A stretch of DNA of 64,000 nucleotides from Dyella sp. SG609 (GTDB lineage: Bacteria; Pseudomonadota; Gammaproteobacteria; Xanthomonadales; Rhodanobacteraceae). Under the pieces are notes generated by a model. It worked only from the letters and a program-made list of their open reading frames with translations, had not been told where the DNA came from and did no database searches. The stretch is taken from assembly GCF_012275375.1 (NCBI RefSeq), contig NZ_JAAZQJ010000001.1:558001-622000 (forward strand). The letters run 5' to 3'. This document shows, piece after piece, positions 53,594-63,882 of this stretch (positions within the stretch are counted from its first letter, which is position 1; each line of letters opens with the position of its first letter). A program made the translations under genes and the position numbers.

Positions 53594-55924
53594 GTGGCGC
53601 GTAGCGCGAACGTCAAGAAAGACAAGAACAAGGAACCCAGCGGCCTCAGCGAGGAGCTGAAGCGCCGCCTGCGCGAGGCCGGCGCGCTGCTGCTGCTGCC
53701 GCTGGCGCTCTATCTGCTGGTCTGCCTGTTCAGCTACAACGACCAGGACCCGAGCTGGGGCCATGCCAGCACGGTGGAGCACGCGCGCAACTTCGGCGGC
53801 GCCGTCGGCGCCAATATCGCCAACCTGCTGCGCTACATCTTCGGCCTGGTGGCTTACTGCTTCCCGCTGCTGCTGCTGGGCCTGGGCGTGCAGGTGCTGC
53901 GCCACCGCGGCGTGCGCACGGTGCAGCCGTGGGAGCCCTCGCTGCGGCTGATCGGCTCGGTGTTCTTCTTCATCACCGCGCCGGCCCTGCTGTACCTGAA
54001 GTTCAGCGACGAGCCGGTGCTGCCCCAGGGCGTCGGCGGCATCATCGGCATGTGGGTGGGCCGCGGCCTGCTGCAGGCTTTCGGCGGCACGGGGGCGCCG
54101 CTGCTGCTGCTGGCGATCTTCCTGATCGCGGTGACCCTGGCCACCGGCCTGTCCTGGTTCAAGCTGATGGACCTGACCGGGCAGGGCATGCTGAAGATCG
54201 CCGGCTGGTTCGGCGGCAAGCTCAAAGAAGCCCCCGAAGTGCTGGCCGCGCGCCAGGCGCGCGCCGAGCGCGAGGTGGTCAAGAAAGTGGAGGCCGTTAA
54301 GCAGGCCAAGCGCGAGCCGGTGCGCATCGAGGCACCGCCGCCGCCGGCGCCCAAGAGCGAACGCGCCCGCGTCGAAACGCAGATCCCGCTGTTCACCGGC
54401 GCCTCCGAGGCCGGCGAGCTGCCGCCGCTGTCGCTGCTGGACGAGGCGCCGCCGCAGGGCCCGGGCTATTCCGAAGAGACCCTGGAAGTGCTGTCGCGCC
54501 AGGTCGAGCTGAAGCTCAAGGACTTCCGCATCGAGGCCAAGGTGGTGGGCGTGTATCCCGGCCCGGTGATCACCCGCTTCGAACTGGAGCCCGCCGCCGG
54601 CGTGCGCGGCTCGCAGGTGTCGAGCCTGGACAAGGACATCGCGCGCGGCCTCTCCGTGGTGAGCGTGCGCGTGGTCGACGTGATCCCGGGCAAGAACGTG
54701 ATCGGCCTGGAGATCCCCAACGCCAAGAAGCAGATCGTGTACCTGTCGGAAGCACTGCGCTCCGAGAAATACGACCAGATGAAGTCGCCGCTGGCGCTGG
54801 CCCTGGGCAAGGATATTGCCGGCCGCCCGGTGGTGGCCGACCTGGCCAAGATGCCGCACCTGCTGGTGGCCGGCACCACCGGCTCGGGCAAGTCGGTGGC
54901 GGTGAACGCGATGGTGCTGAGCCTCTTGTACAAGGCCAGCCACAAAGACGTGCGCATGATCATGATCGACCCGAAGATGCTGGAGCTCTCGGTCTACGAG
55001 GGCATCCCGCACCTGCTGGCGCCGGTGGTCACCGACATGAAGGAAGCCGCCAACGCGCTGCGCTGGTGCGTGGCCGAGATGGAGCGCCGCTACAAGCTGA
55101 TGGCTGCGGTGGGCGTGCGCAACCTGGCCGGCTTCAACAAGAAGGTGAAGGACGCCGAGAACGCCGGCCAGCCGCTGCTGGACCCGCTGTTCCGCCCGAA
55201 CCCCGAGATGCCGAACCTGGCGGCCGAGCCGCTGGAGCCGCTGCCGTACATCGTGGTCATCATCGACGAATTCGCCGACATGATGATGATCGTCGGCAAG
55301 AAGGTGGAAGAACTGATCGCCCGCCTCGCGCAGAAGGCGCGCGCCGCCGGCGTGCACCTGGTGCTGGCCACGCAGCGCCCGTCGGTGGATGTGATCACCG
55401 GCCTGATCAAGGCCAATATCCCCACCCGCATCGCGTTCCAGGTTTCCTCCAAGATCGACTCGCGCACCATTCTTGATCAGTCCGGCGCCGAGACCCTGCT
55501 GGGCCACGGCGACATGCTCTACCTGCCGCCCGGCACCGCCACGCCGGAGCGCGTGCACGGCGCCTTCGTCGACGACCACGAGGTGCACAACGTGGTGGCG
55601 TGGCTGCGCGCGCAGGGTGCGCCGCAGTACATCGAGGGCGTGCTGGAAGAAGTGCAGGCCACCTCGGACGGCAAGTTCATCAACGACTCCGGCCTGCCGC
55701 AGGACGGCGAGGAAGGCGGCGATGCCGACGCGCAGCTGTACGACAAGGCGGTGCGCATCGTCACCGAGTCGCGCCGCGCGTCCATTTCCGGCGTGCAGCG
55801 CCATCTGCGCATCGGCTACAACCGCGCCGCGCGCCTGATCGAGCAGATGGAGCAGGACGGCGTGGTCAGCGCGCCGCAGCACAACGGCAACCGCGAAGTG
55901 CTGGCGCCGCCGCCGCCGAAGTAA
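53594..55924 (+). CDS. ftsK: DNA translocase FtsK
   Basis: A 776-residue septal DNA pump for chromosome dimer resolution. About four N-terminal membrane helices lie at 30-47, 76-103, 118-135 and 163-187. A short proline-rich linker follows (about 240-300) instead of the long linker of the E. coli protein, so this is the compact SpoIIIE-like form. The motor has Walker A GTTGSGKS (427-434), Walker B IVVIIDEF (Asp558/Glu559) and [16 protein letters not shown]. The gamma winged helix ends [20 protein letters not shown]. The start is GTG with GAGGAA 5 bases upstream. Confidence 0.96.
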   Translation: MARSANVKKDKNKEPSGLSEELKRRLREAGALLLLPLALYLLVCLFSYNDQDPSWGHASTVEHARNFGGAVGANIANLLRYIFGLVAYCFPLLLLGLGVQVLRHRGVRTVQPWEPSLRLIGSVFFFITAPALLYLKFSDEPVLPQGVGGIIGMWVGRGLLQAFGGTGAPLLLLAIFLIAVTLATGLSWFKLMDLTGQGMLKIAGWFGGKLKEAPEVLAARQARAEREVVKKVEAVKQAKREPVRIEAPPPPAPKSERARVETQIPLFTGASEAGELPPLSLLDEAPPQGPGYSEETLEVLSRQVELKLKDFRIEAKVVGVYPGPVITRFELEPAAGVRGSQVSSLDKDIARGLSVVSVRVVDVIPGKNVIGLEIPNAKKQIVYLSEALRSEKYDQMKSPLALALGKDIAGRPVVADLAKMPHLLVAGTTGSGKSVAVNAMVLSLLYKASHKDVRMIMIDPKMLELSVYEGIPHLLAPVVTDMKEAANALRWCVAEMERRYKLMAAVGVRNLAGFNKKVKDAENAGQPLLDPLFRPNPEMPNLAAEPLEPLPYIVVIIDEFADMMMIVGKKVEELIARLAQKARAAGVHLVLATQRPSVDVITGLIKANIPTRIAFQVSSKIDSRTILDQSGAETLLGHGDMLYLPPGTATPERVHGAFVDDHEVHNVVAWLRAQGAPQYIEGVLEEVQATSDGKFINDSGLPQDGEEGGDADAQLYDKAVRIVTESRRASISGVQRHLRIGYNRAARLIEQMEQDGVVSAPQHNGNREVLAPPPPK

Positions 55925-55983
55925 ACCATTAAGCGATGTCGGCGCAGACTGCGCCGCCATCCGCGACACGAAACAGGGACCTT

Positions 55984-56643
55984 ATGAACCGCTTCCTCGC
56001 CCTCTGCGCCGCGCTGGCCCTCACCGCCGCCGGCGCCGTCCACGCCGCCGCCGGCCCGGCCCGCGCGCGCCTGGACACCTTCGCCATCGGCCTGCATGCG
56101 CTGACCGGCCAGTTCACCCAGATCCTCACCGACGCCAACGGCAACAAGGGCAAGAGCAGCTCCGGCACCTTGTCGCTGGAAGCGCCGCGCCAGTTCCGCT
56201 GGGAAACGCTCGCCCCCTACAAGCAGACCATCGTCGCCGACGGCAGCCGCGTATGGCTGTACGACCCGGATCTGGAGCAGGTCACCGTGCGCGTGCAGAG
56301 CACCGAGGAGGCGCACAGCCCGCTCACCGTGCTCACGGACCTCAAGCAGATGGACCGCGACTTCAAGGTGACCGAGCAGGGCGAGCACGACGGCCTGGCC
56401 TGGCTGCGCCTTACCTCCACCGCCAAGGACCCGCAGTTCGACTACGCGGACCTGGGCTTCGATGCCAACGGCCTGGCGCGCATGACCTTCCGCGACCAGC
56501 TCGGCGCGGTCACCGAGATCCGCTTCGCCAACTGGCAGCGCAATCCCGCCATCCCGCCGGCCACGTTCAACTTCGTGCCGCCGAAGGGCGCCGACGTGAT
56601 CGGCGACGCGCCGGTGATCCAGACGCAGCCGCTGAAGGACTGA
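55984..56643 (+). CDS. lolA: outer-membrane lipoprotein carrier protein LolA
   Basis: A 219-residue periplasmic chaperone that carries lipoproteins from LolCDE to LolB. The signal peptide ends near VHAAAG (residue 23). The half-open barrel part contains LTGQFTQILTDANG, SSSGTLSLEAPRQFRWET, the hydrophobic ligand-entry block and KQTIVADGSRVWLYDPDLEQ. The 59-base gap from ftsK and the ftsK-lolA-rarA order are standard for the group. Confidence 0.94.
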   Translation: MNRFLALCAALALTAAGAVHAAAGPARARLDTFAIGLHALTGQFTQILTDANGNKGKSSSGTLSLEAPRQFRWETLAPYKQTIVADGSRVWLYDPDLEQVTVRVQSTEEAHSPLTVLTDLKQMDRDFKVTEQGEHDGLAWLRLTSTAKDPQFDYADLGFDANGLARMTFRDQLGAVTEIRFANWQRNPAIPPATFNFVPPKGADVIGDAPVIQTQPLKD

Positions 56644-56653
56644 CGCTTCCTCC

Positions 56654-57319
56654 ATGCTGCGCCAGCTGCCGCGCTGGGCCTGGATCGGCGGAGGGCTGCT
56701 GGCCTTTATCGCCGGCATGATCAACGCGGTGGGCTTCATGGGTTTTCGCCATCAGGCGATCACGCATCTGACCGGCACCGCCACGCTGATGGGCGTGGCG
56801 GCCGCCGAAGGCAACCGCGGCGAGCTGTTGCACTGGGCGCTGGCGATCCTGGCGTTTCTCGTTGGCGCGGTATTGAGCGGCTTTATCGTGCAGCAGCACA
56901 CGCTGAAGCTGGGGCGGCGCTATGGCGTGGCCTTGATGGTCGAATCGGCCTTGCTGTTCGCCGCGGTGCCCTTGATCCACGCCTGCAACGATGCGGGGCT
57001 GTATCTCGCCTCGATCGCCTGCGGTTTGCAGAACGCCATGGCCAGTACCTATAGCGGCGCGACGTTCCGCACCACGCATCTGTCGGGCATCTTCACCGAC
57101 CTCGGCATTTATCTCGGCCAGCGCCTGCGCGGGCTGGACGTGGACCGCCTGCGCATCCAGGTCTGCGTATTGGTGGCCGGCAGTTTTATCGCGGGCAGCG
57201 CGGTGGGGGCGTTGGCGTTCGGGGTGATGGCGGAGCGTACGTTGTTGTTGCCGGCGGTGATGACGGGTGTGGTTGGGCTGGTCTATGCGATCTACCGTCA
57301 CCGCCACTTGGTCGATTAG
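56654..57319 (+). CDS. DUF1275-family membrane protein (YoaK-like)
   Basis: A 221-residue protein with about six transmembrane helices. It starts MLRQLPRWAWIGGGLLAFIA and carries the family blocks AGMINAVGFMGF, ITHLTGTATLMG, CGLQNAMASTYSGATFRTTH and the GIFTDLGIYLGQ block. DUF1275 proteins are of unknown function and resemble transporters. The 10-base gap after lolA suggests co-transcription. It interrupts the usual lolA-rarA adjacency. Confidence 0.88.
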   Translation: MLRQLPRWAWIGGGLLAFIAGMINAVGFMGFRHQAITHLTGTATLMGVAAAEGNRGELLHWALAILAFLVGAVLSGFIVQQHTLKLGRRYGVALMVESALLFAAVPLIHACNDAGLYLASIACGLQNAMASTYSGATFRTTHLSGIFTDLGIYLGQRLRGLDVDRLRIQVCVLVAGSFIAGSAVGALAFGVMAERTLLLPAVMTGVVGLVYAIYRHRHLVD

Positions 57320-57341
57320 AAGGCGGCGCCTCGCCATTGCC

Positions 57342-57468
57342 GTCATCCCGGCGCAGGCCGGGATCCAGTGGCGACAAGGCGCGAGGTTGCAAGAGCATGA
57401 GCAGCTTCTGGCGGCCGTTGCCTGCCCCGACGGTGCCGTTACCGGATCCCGGCCTGCGCCGGGATGAC
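57342..57468. repeat. REP-pair element, family A copy 3
   Basis: GTCATCCCGGCGCAGGCCGG and CCGGCCTGCGCCGGGATGAC form the outer arms. It lies between the DUF1275 gene and rarA, genes in the same direction, so it may act as an internal barrier or a stabilising hairpin. Confidence 0.85.
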
Positions 57469-57536
57469 GATGCGGCGAAGCCGTTTGCTTAGGGCATTCC
57501 ACGTCCCCAGGCTTCCCCGCGCTATCATGGCGTCCT

Positions 57537-58868
57537 ATGTCCGCCCGCGGTTCCTCCCCCGACCTCTTCCCCGAATCCGACGAGCTCAAGCCCCTGGCCG
57601 AGCGCATGCGTCCGCGCGGCCTCGACGAGATCGTCGGCCAGCAGCGCGTGCTCGCGCCCGGCAAGGCGTTGCGCCGCGCGCTCGAAGCGGGCCGCGTGCA
57701 TTCGATGGTGCTGTGGGGCCCGCCCGGTTGCGGCAAGACCACCGTGGCCCTGCTGGTGGCGAGCTATGCCGACGCCGATTTCCGCGCGATTTCCGCCGTG
57801 CTGTCGGGCCTGCCGGAAGTGCGCAAGGCCTTGGCCGAGGCGGAGGCGAACTTCGCGCAGGGGCGGCGCACCGTGCTGTTCGTCGACGAGGTGCACCGCT
57901 TCAACAAGGCGCAGCAGGATGCCTTCCTGCCGCATATCGAGCGCGGCGTGGTCATCTTCGTCGGCGCCACCACCGAGAACCCGTCGTTCGAACTCAACTC
58001 CGCCTTGCTGTCGCGCTGCCGCGTGCACGTGCTGGAAGCGGTGTCGGCGGACGATATCGTCGGCGCGCTCAAGCGTGCGCTGCAAGACAGCGAGCGCGGG
58101 CTGGGCGGGCAGGGGCTGAGCATCGGCGACGCATCGCTGCAGCTGATCGCCCGCGCCGCCGACGGCGACGTGCGCCGCGCGCTCACCTTGCTGGAAATCG
58201 CCGCCGAGCTGGCCGAGGACGGCCGCATCGACGAAGCCACGCTGGAGCAGGTGCTGGCCGACCGCACGCGCCGCTTCGACAAGGGCGGCGAGCAGTTCTA
58301 CGACCAGATCTCGGCGCTGCACAAATCCGTGCGCTCCTCCGACCCCGACGCCGCGCTGTACTGGATGTGCCGCATGCTCGACGGCGGCGTGGATCCGCTG
58401 TATCTGGCGCGCCGCATGACCCGCATGGCGGTGGAAGACGTGGGCCTGGCCGAGCCGCGCGCCTGGCGCATGGCGCTGGATGCCTGGGACACCTACGAGC
58501 GCCTGGGCAGCCCGGAAGGCGAGCTGGGCCTGGCGCAGCTGGCGATCTGGCTGGCGATGGCGCCCAAGAGCAATGCCGCCTACACGGCCTACAACCAGGC
58601 GCGCGCGACGATCCGCGAAACCGGCACGCTGGATGTACCGATGCATCTGCGCAATGCGCCGACCAGGCTGCTGAAGGGGCTGGGCTACGGCCAGGGCTAC
58701 CAGTACGACCACGATGCCGAAGGCGGCATCGCGCTGGGCCAGCAATGCCTGCCCGATGCGCTCGACGGCACCGTGTTCTACGAGCCGGTGGAGCGCGGCC
58801 TGGAATTGAAGCTGCGCGAGAAACTGCTGAGCCTGCGCGAAGCGCGGCGGCAGGCGCGCGGCAAGTAA
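57537..58868 (+). CDS. rarA: replication-associated recombination protein A (MgsA/RarA ATPase)
   Basis: A 443-residue AAA+ ATPase acting at stalled forks. Walker A is GPPGCGKTT (61-69), Walker B is VLFVDEVHRF (113-122) and sensor 1 is GATTENPSF (143-151). The C-terminal tetramerisation domain contains LHKSVRSSDPDAALYWMCRM, AYNQARATI and YGQGYQYDHD. Length is normal. The ATG has no obvious strong ribosome site. Confidence 0.95.
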   Translation: MSARGSSPDLFPESDELKPLAERMRPRGLDEIVGQQRVLAPGKALRRALEAGRVHSMVLWGPPGCGKTTVALLVASYADADFRAISAVLSGLPEVRKALAEAEANFAQGRRTVLFVDEVHRFNKAQQDAFLPHIERGVVIFVGATTENPSFELNSALLSRCRVHVLEAVSADDIVGALKRALQDSERGLGGQGLSIGDASLQLIARAADGDVRRALTLLEIAAELAEDGRIDEATLEQVLADRTRRFDKGGEQFYDQISALHKSVRSSDPDAALYWMCRMLDGGVDPLYLARRMTRMAVEDVGLAEPRAWRMALDAWDTYERLGSPEGELGLAQLAIWLAMAPKSNAAYTAYNQARATIRETGTLDVPMHLRNAPTRLLKGLGYGQGYQYDHDAEGGIALGQQCLPDALDGTVFYEPVERGLELKLREKLLSLREARRQARGK

Positions 58869-58929
58869 GCGGTCTTTCTTCGGCGTTCCGCGCGGGCGCC
58901 GCCGTTCTGCCGTAGCCCGAGGCCATCGC

Positions 58930-59556
58930 ATGTCCATCGTCTGGTACTTCGACTTCGTCTCCCCGTTTGCCTGGCTGCAGTGGCCGCGCATCGAGGAGCT
59001 GATGCGCACGCACGAGGTGAGCTTGCGCCCGATCCTGTTCGCCGGCGTGCTCGACCGCGTCGGCCAGAAGGGGCCGGCGGAGATTCCCGCCAAGCGCGAA
59101 TTCATCTATCGCCACGTGCTGTGGCGTGCGCGCGAGGCGGGGCAGCCGCTGCGCTTTCCGCCGGCGCATCCGTTCAATCCGCTGGCCGCGCTGCGCCTGT
59201 GCATTGCGGCCGGCAGCGATGCGCGCGCCACCGGCGCGATCTTCGAATGGATCTGGGGACAGGGGCAGGTGGGCGACACGGCCGAAGCGCTCGCGCCGGT
59301 TGCGCAGGAGCTGGGCATTGCGGATGCCGCCGCGGCGATTGCCAACCCCGCCGTGAAAGCGCAGCTCAAAGCCAACTTCGACGCGGCCATGGCCGACGAC
59401 ATCTTCGGCGTGCCCACCCTGGCCATCGACGGCCGCCTGTTCTGGGGCGGCGACGCGCACGACTTCGCGCTGGCCTGCCTGCGCGATCCGGCGCTGTGGG
59501 ACGAAGCGGAAATGCACCGCGTCGCCACTTTGCCGATCGGCGCCTCGCGCCTCTGA
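58930..59556 (+). CDS. 2-hydroxychromene-2-carboxylate isomerase/DsbA-like protein
   Basis: A 208-residue thioredoxin-fold protein of the kappa-GST/HCCA isomerase type. It starts SIVWYFDFVSPFAWLQWPRI, where the usual active-site Ser is in FVSPFAW. The helical domain has KREFIYRHVLWRAREAGQPL, and the cis-proline loop is IFGVPTLAIDGRLFWGGD. In aromatic-degrading strains it works in naphthalene catabolism, but no such genes are nearby, so the substrate is unknown. It lies 61 bases after rarA. Confidence 0.87.
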   Translation: MSIVWYFDFVSPFAWLQWPRIEELMRTHEVSLRPILFAGVLDRVGQKGPAEIPAKREFIYRHVLWRAREAGQPLRFPPAHPFNPLAALRLCIAAGSDARATGAIFEWIWGQGQVGDTAEALAPVAQELGIADAAAAIANPAVKAQLKANFDAAMADDIFGVPTLAIDGRLFWGGDAHDFALACLRDPALWDEAEMHRVATLPIGASRL

Positions 59557-59647
59557 GCGCAGCCTGCTGCGAGCGCCCTTGCGGGGCTTGCGCGCGCAGG
59601 CATAGATTCCGGCCACCGCAGCGCTTCTAACCGGGGGAGGGACGGAT

Positions 59648-60223
59648 ATGCGCGTACTGGTGGCCGCCTTGATCGGCGGCATCGTGATGTTTATCTGGGG
59701 CGCCGTGGCACATATGGCGCTGGGCCTGGGCGAAACCGGCATACGCCAGCCGGCGGCGGAAAACGTGGTGCTGGACAGCCTGCATCAGGGGCTGGGGATG
59801 CAGGCCGGTGTCTATATCCTGCCGTCGTTCGATCCCGCCAGGATGTCCGACGAGGCCGCCGTCAAGGCTTATTCGGAAAAGGCCAAGTCCTCGTCGTACG
59901 CGTGGATCGTCTATATGCCGCAGGGCGACGATCTGATGCAGATGGGCCCGCAGCTGGGCCGGCAATGGGCCTCGGACACCTTGTCCGCCCTGGCCCTGGC
60001 CTTCGTGATGGGCCTGGCCGCCTTCGGCTTCCGCAAGCGCCTGGGCATCGCGGTGGCGGCGGCGCTGTTCGCCTGGCTCAGCTCCATGGTGCCGTACTGG
60101 AACTGGTACCGCTTCCCGCTGGACTTCACCCTGGCCGCCCTGGTGGAGCAGGTGATCGGCTGGCTGCTGGCCGGCGCCGCCATGGCGTGGTGGCTGGGCC
60201 GCGCGGAACGGCGCGCCGTTTAA
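59648..60223 (+). CDS. conserved hypothetical membrane protein
   Basis: A 191-residue protein. The first helix is LVAALIGGIVMFIWGAVAHM (4-23), a periplasmic part follows with PAAENVVLDSLHQGLGMQAG, and three more helices are in the C-terminal half (TLSALALAFVMGLAAFGF; LGIAVAAALFAWLSSM; ALVEQVIGWLLAGAAMAWWL). The motif MVPYWNWYRFP is distinctive. No function was recognised. GGGGGAGGGACG precedes the ATG. Confidence 0.75.
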   Translation: MRVLVAALIGGIVMFIWGAVAHMALGLGETGIRQPAAENVVLDSLHQGLGMQAGVYILPSFDPARMSDEAAVKAYSEKAKSSSYAWIVYMPQGDDLMQMGPQLGRQWASDTLSALALAFVMGLAAFGFRKRLGIAVAAALFAWLSSMVPYWNWYRFPLDFTLAALVEQVIGWLLAGAAMAWWLGRAERRAV

Positions 60224-60305
60224 GCCGGGCCGCATCACAGGCCGCGGCGGGCGAGGGCGCGCCGCGGCCTGTCGCATTGCGGCAAGTCGGGCCCGGCCGC
60301 CATAA

Positions 60306-61619
<1,314 letters not shown>

Positions 61620-61631
61620 GCCTGTGACGAA

Positions 61632-61656
61632 AAGCCCGGCCTTCGCCGGGCTTTTT
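61632..61656 (+). terminator. intrinsic terminator of serS
   Basis: AAGCCCGGC-CTTC-GCCGGGCTT, a 9-bp stem with a stable CTTC loop, is followed by TTTT and lies 12 bases after the stop codon. Confidence 0.93.
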
Positions 61657-61757
61657 TCTTATGGGCCGCCACAACGCTTTTAGGGAAGATGTCGACGGGG
61701 GGCCGCCGATCGGATGGCTCAAGCAGTGCTTCGATCCATTCGAACAGCGAAGACGAC

Positions 61758-63425
61758 ATGATCAGGACGCAGACGCGAAGCTTGGCTTGGATTTTATGTT
61801 TCATGGCCTGCGGGGCCGCCGCGGCGCAGTCGCCGCCCGCGACGCCGGCCAGCCTGCCGGGACGCTATATCGAATCGCTGAAACTGCATCAGGCCAGGCA
61901 ATATGCCGAGGCCGCGGCGATCCTCGAACCGTTCTACACGGCCGGCCCCAATGGCATGGATTGGCATTGGAACGCCGCCATGTACCAGCTCGCACGCGAT
62001 GAAGCGCTGGCCGGTAACAAGGACAAAGCCATGGATGCGCTGATGGCCGCGCAGGCCAGGGGCGGCAGCGTTTCGGCGGACCAGCTGGCAGCGGAGGCCG
62101 ACCTGGCATCGCTCCATGGCGACCCGCGATTCAAGCCGCTGGTCGAGGCGGCGCGCAGCCAGGAGCGCCTGTGGGCGCGCCAGCCCGGCCAGGATCTGCC
62201 GTTCGCGCCGGACCTGAGCGAGGACGCGAAGATCGCGGGGTTGTCCAGCCTGTGGGCGGAGGCCCGCTTCAACTTCGCCTTCTTCGACCGCCAGCCCGAA
62301 CTGGATTGGAACCAGGCCTACCTGGATTTCCTGCCCAAGGTGCGGGCGGCGGCATCGACCGAACAGTATTACCGCGTGCTGATGCGGTTCGCCGCACTGC
62401 TGAAGGACGGCCACACCAATGTCTATCCGCCCGAGCCTCTGCGTGACGCCTTCTATGGCCGGCCGGGCTTGCGCACGCAGTGGGTGGAAAACGCTGTGGT
62501 GGTGACGGGAATCGACGATCCGGCGTTGTCCGCGCAGCATTGGCGTGTGGGCGATGTGCTGGTGAAGATCGATGGCGAAGACATACGTTCTTATGCGGAG
62601 CGCGAGATCGCGCCTTACCAGAGTTCCTCCACGGCGCAGGATCTGCGGGTGCGCACCTATGACTATGCCTTGCTCGGCGGGCGGGCCGGCAGCCAGGTTC
62701 ACGTCACCGCCAGGAATGCCGAAGGTAAGGAAGAAAACCGGGTGTTGACCCGGCTTACGTTGGCGGAGCAATCGAAGCTCAGGACCGGCGGAGTGTCGTT
62801 CAAGCTGAGGCCGGATGGGATTGCCGTCCTTACCATCGACGAGTTCGACGACACGGAAGGCACCAAGGCGCTGCTTGCGAATCTGTCGGTGGTGAACGCG
62901 TCCAAGGGGTTGGTCATCGATGTGCGTGCCAACGGCGGTGGCAGCACGCCTGTGGACTTGTTGCAGTTGTTGACGCGGGAGCCGATTCGGGGGCCGTTGA
63001 TTCGTACGAGAAGCTATGCGGCGGCGGATCGGGCGCGTGGTGTGTTGCCGGGGTGGAGCGATGTGGTGCCGTTCGAGGTGCCGGCGGATGCGGAGCATCA
63101 CGTGGATGTGCCGGTGGCGGTGTTGACGAGTGCGCGGACGTTTTCGGCGGCGGAGGATTTTGTCGCGATGTTCGGGGCGATGCGGCGGGGGATTACGGTG
63201 GGGGAGACTACTGCTGGAAGTACAGGGCAGCCGTTGTTCTTTTCGCTACCGGGTGGGGGGAGTGCGCGGGTTTGTACCAGGAATGATCGTGGGCCGGATG
63301 GGGTGGTGTTTGAGGGGGTGGGGTTGCGGCCGACGATTGGGGTTTCGCAGACGGTGGAGAGTGTGCGGAGGGGGAGGGATGTGGTGTTGGAAAGGGCGGT
63401 GGGGGCGTTGGTGGGTGGGAAATGA
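61758..63425 (+). CDS. S41-family peptidase (tricorn/CtpA-like), exported
   Basis: A 555-residue protein with a signal peptide (LAWILCFMACGAAAA), which also looks weakly like a lipoprotein box at Cys18. Residues about 35-130 are helical repeats, then comes a CtpA-type region with a PDZ-like part (about 225-330, QHWRVGDVLVKIDGEDI) and the S41 core. Likely catalytic residues are His219 in LKDGHTNV, Ser463 in ARTFSAAEDF and Glu483 in VGETTAG, the tricorn-type set. NGGGSTPVDLL is the preceding core block. The last third has G/T-rich wobble bases, unlike the first half. Confidence 0.87.
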   Translation: MIRTQTRSLAWILCFMACGAAAAQSPPATPASLPGRYIESLKLHQARQYAEAAAILEPFYTAGPNGMDWHWNAAMYQLARDEALAGNKDKAMDALMAAQARGGSVSADQLAAEADLASLHGDPRFKPLVEAARSQERLWARQPGQDLPFAPDLSEDAKIAGLSSLWAEARFNFAFFDRQPELDWNQAYLDFLPKVRAAASTEQYYRVLMRFAALLKDGHTNVYPPEPLRDAFYGRPGLRTQWVENAVVVTGIDDPALSAQHWRVGDVLVKIDGEDIRSYAEREIAPYQSSSTAQDLRVRTYDYALLGGRAGSQVHVTARNAEGKEENRVLTRLTLAEQSKLRTGGVSFKLRPDGIAVLTIDEFDDTEGTKALLANLSVVNASKGLVIDVRANGGGSTPVDLLQLLTREPIRGPLIRTRSYAAADRARGVLPGWSDVVPFEVPADAEHHVDVPVAVLTSARTFSAAEDFVAMFGAMRRGITVGETTAGSTGQPLFFSLPGGGSARVCTRNDRGPDGVVFEGVGLRPTIGVSQTVESVRRGRDVVLERAVGALVGGK

Positions 63426-63489
63426 AATGGGGGGCGGGGCTTAGTGAGGTTTCGATGGAGGGGGCGCTTTGGTTTGGGAGGGTGGGATT

Positions 63490-63513
63490 GTGAGGCCCAT
63501 CCATGGGCCTCAC
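63490..63513. other. hairpin GTGAGGCCCA/TGGGCCTCAC
   Basis: GTGAGGCCCA and TGGGCCTCAC pair perfectly around TCCA. It is the first of four hairpins between the S41 peptidase gene and tRNA-Ser and may stop transcription coming from either side. Confidence 0.6.
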
Positions 63514-63554
63514 CCCTCCGCGCTGCGCGCTGCGGGGCCAGCCTGCGGCTGTCC

Positions 63555-63613
63555 AAATTCGCTCCCGGCGAATTTGTCGAACCGGTGGCTCGGCGTAGCC
63601 GAGCCACCGGTTC
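63555..63613. other. two adjacent hairpins upstream of the tRNA fold-back
   Basis: AAATTCGC (63555-63562) pairs with GCGAATTT (63568-63575). Directly after it, GAACCGGTGGCTCGGC (63579-63594) pairs over all 16 bases with GCCGAGCCACCGGTTC (63598-63613), leaving the loop GTA. No coding potential was recognised. Confidence 0.7.
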
Positions 63614-63619
63614 TCTCTA

Positions 63620-63688
63620 CCCACTCTCTCCGCCAGATACCAGAACGCCCCCAATGGGGGCGTTCTGGTATCTGGCGGAGAGAGTGGG
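63620..63688. repeat. 34-bp perfect inverted repeat overlapping the tRNA-Ser 3' end
   Basis: Bases 63620-63653 and 63655-63688 are perfect reverse complements around one central A. The right arm includes the last 16 bases of the tRNA gene, CCA included. In the transcript (reverse strand) the inner part, AGAACGCCCCC-ATT-GGGGGCGTTCT, is a strong hairpin beyond the CCA end, and the outer part copies the tRNA 3' end in inverted order. Confidence 0.92.
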
Positions 63689-63762
63689 ATTCGAACCCAC
63701 GGAAGGTTTGACCCTTCGCCGGTTTTCAAGACCGGTGCCTTAAACCGCTCGGCCATCTCTCC
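63673..63762 (-). tRNA. tRNA-Ser (anticodon UGA)
   Basis: 90 bases with the 3' CCA encoded. Read on the reverse strand it begins GGAGAGATGGCCGAGCGG and ends GTTCGAATCCCACTCTCTCCG plus CCA. The acceptor stem GGAGAGA/TCTCTCC, anticodon stem CCGGT/ACCGG with loop CTTGAAA, a long variable arm (GAAGGGTC..CCTTC) and the T stem GTGGG/CCCAC are all paired. The anticodon TGA lies at 63726-63728. The long variable arm is a serine identity feature. Confidence 0.97.
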
Positions 63763-63882
63763 GTTAGCGTTGTCGGCTGTCCAGGACAGCGAAGCCGCGT
63801 CATCCTAGCAGAATTGGCGCCTGGCCTCGTTTGGCGGCGATGATGGGCAGGTTGCATGGCCGGACCGCGCCACAGGACAACC

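Noticed and set aside
63620-63762. tRNA-Ser as an integration site of a genomic island
   Set aside because: The fold-back copies the tRNA end, but in inverted orientation, and no integrase or phage gene is in the window.
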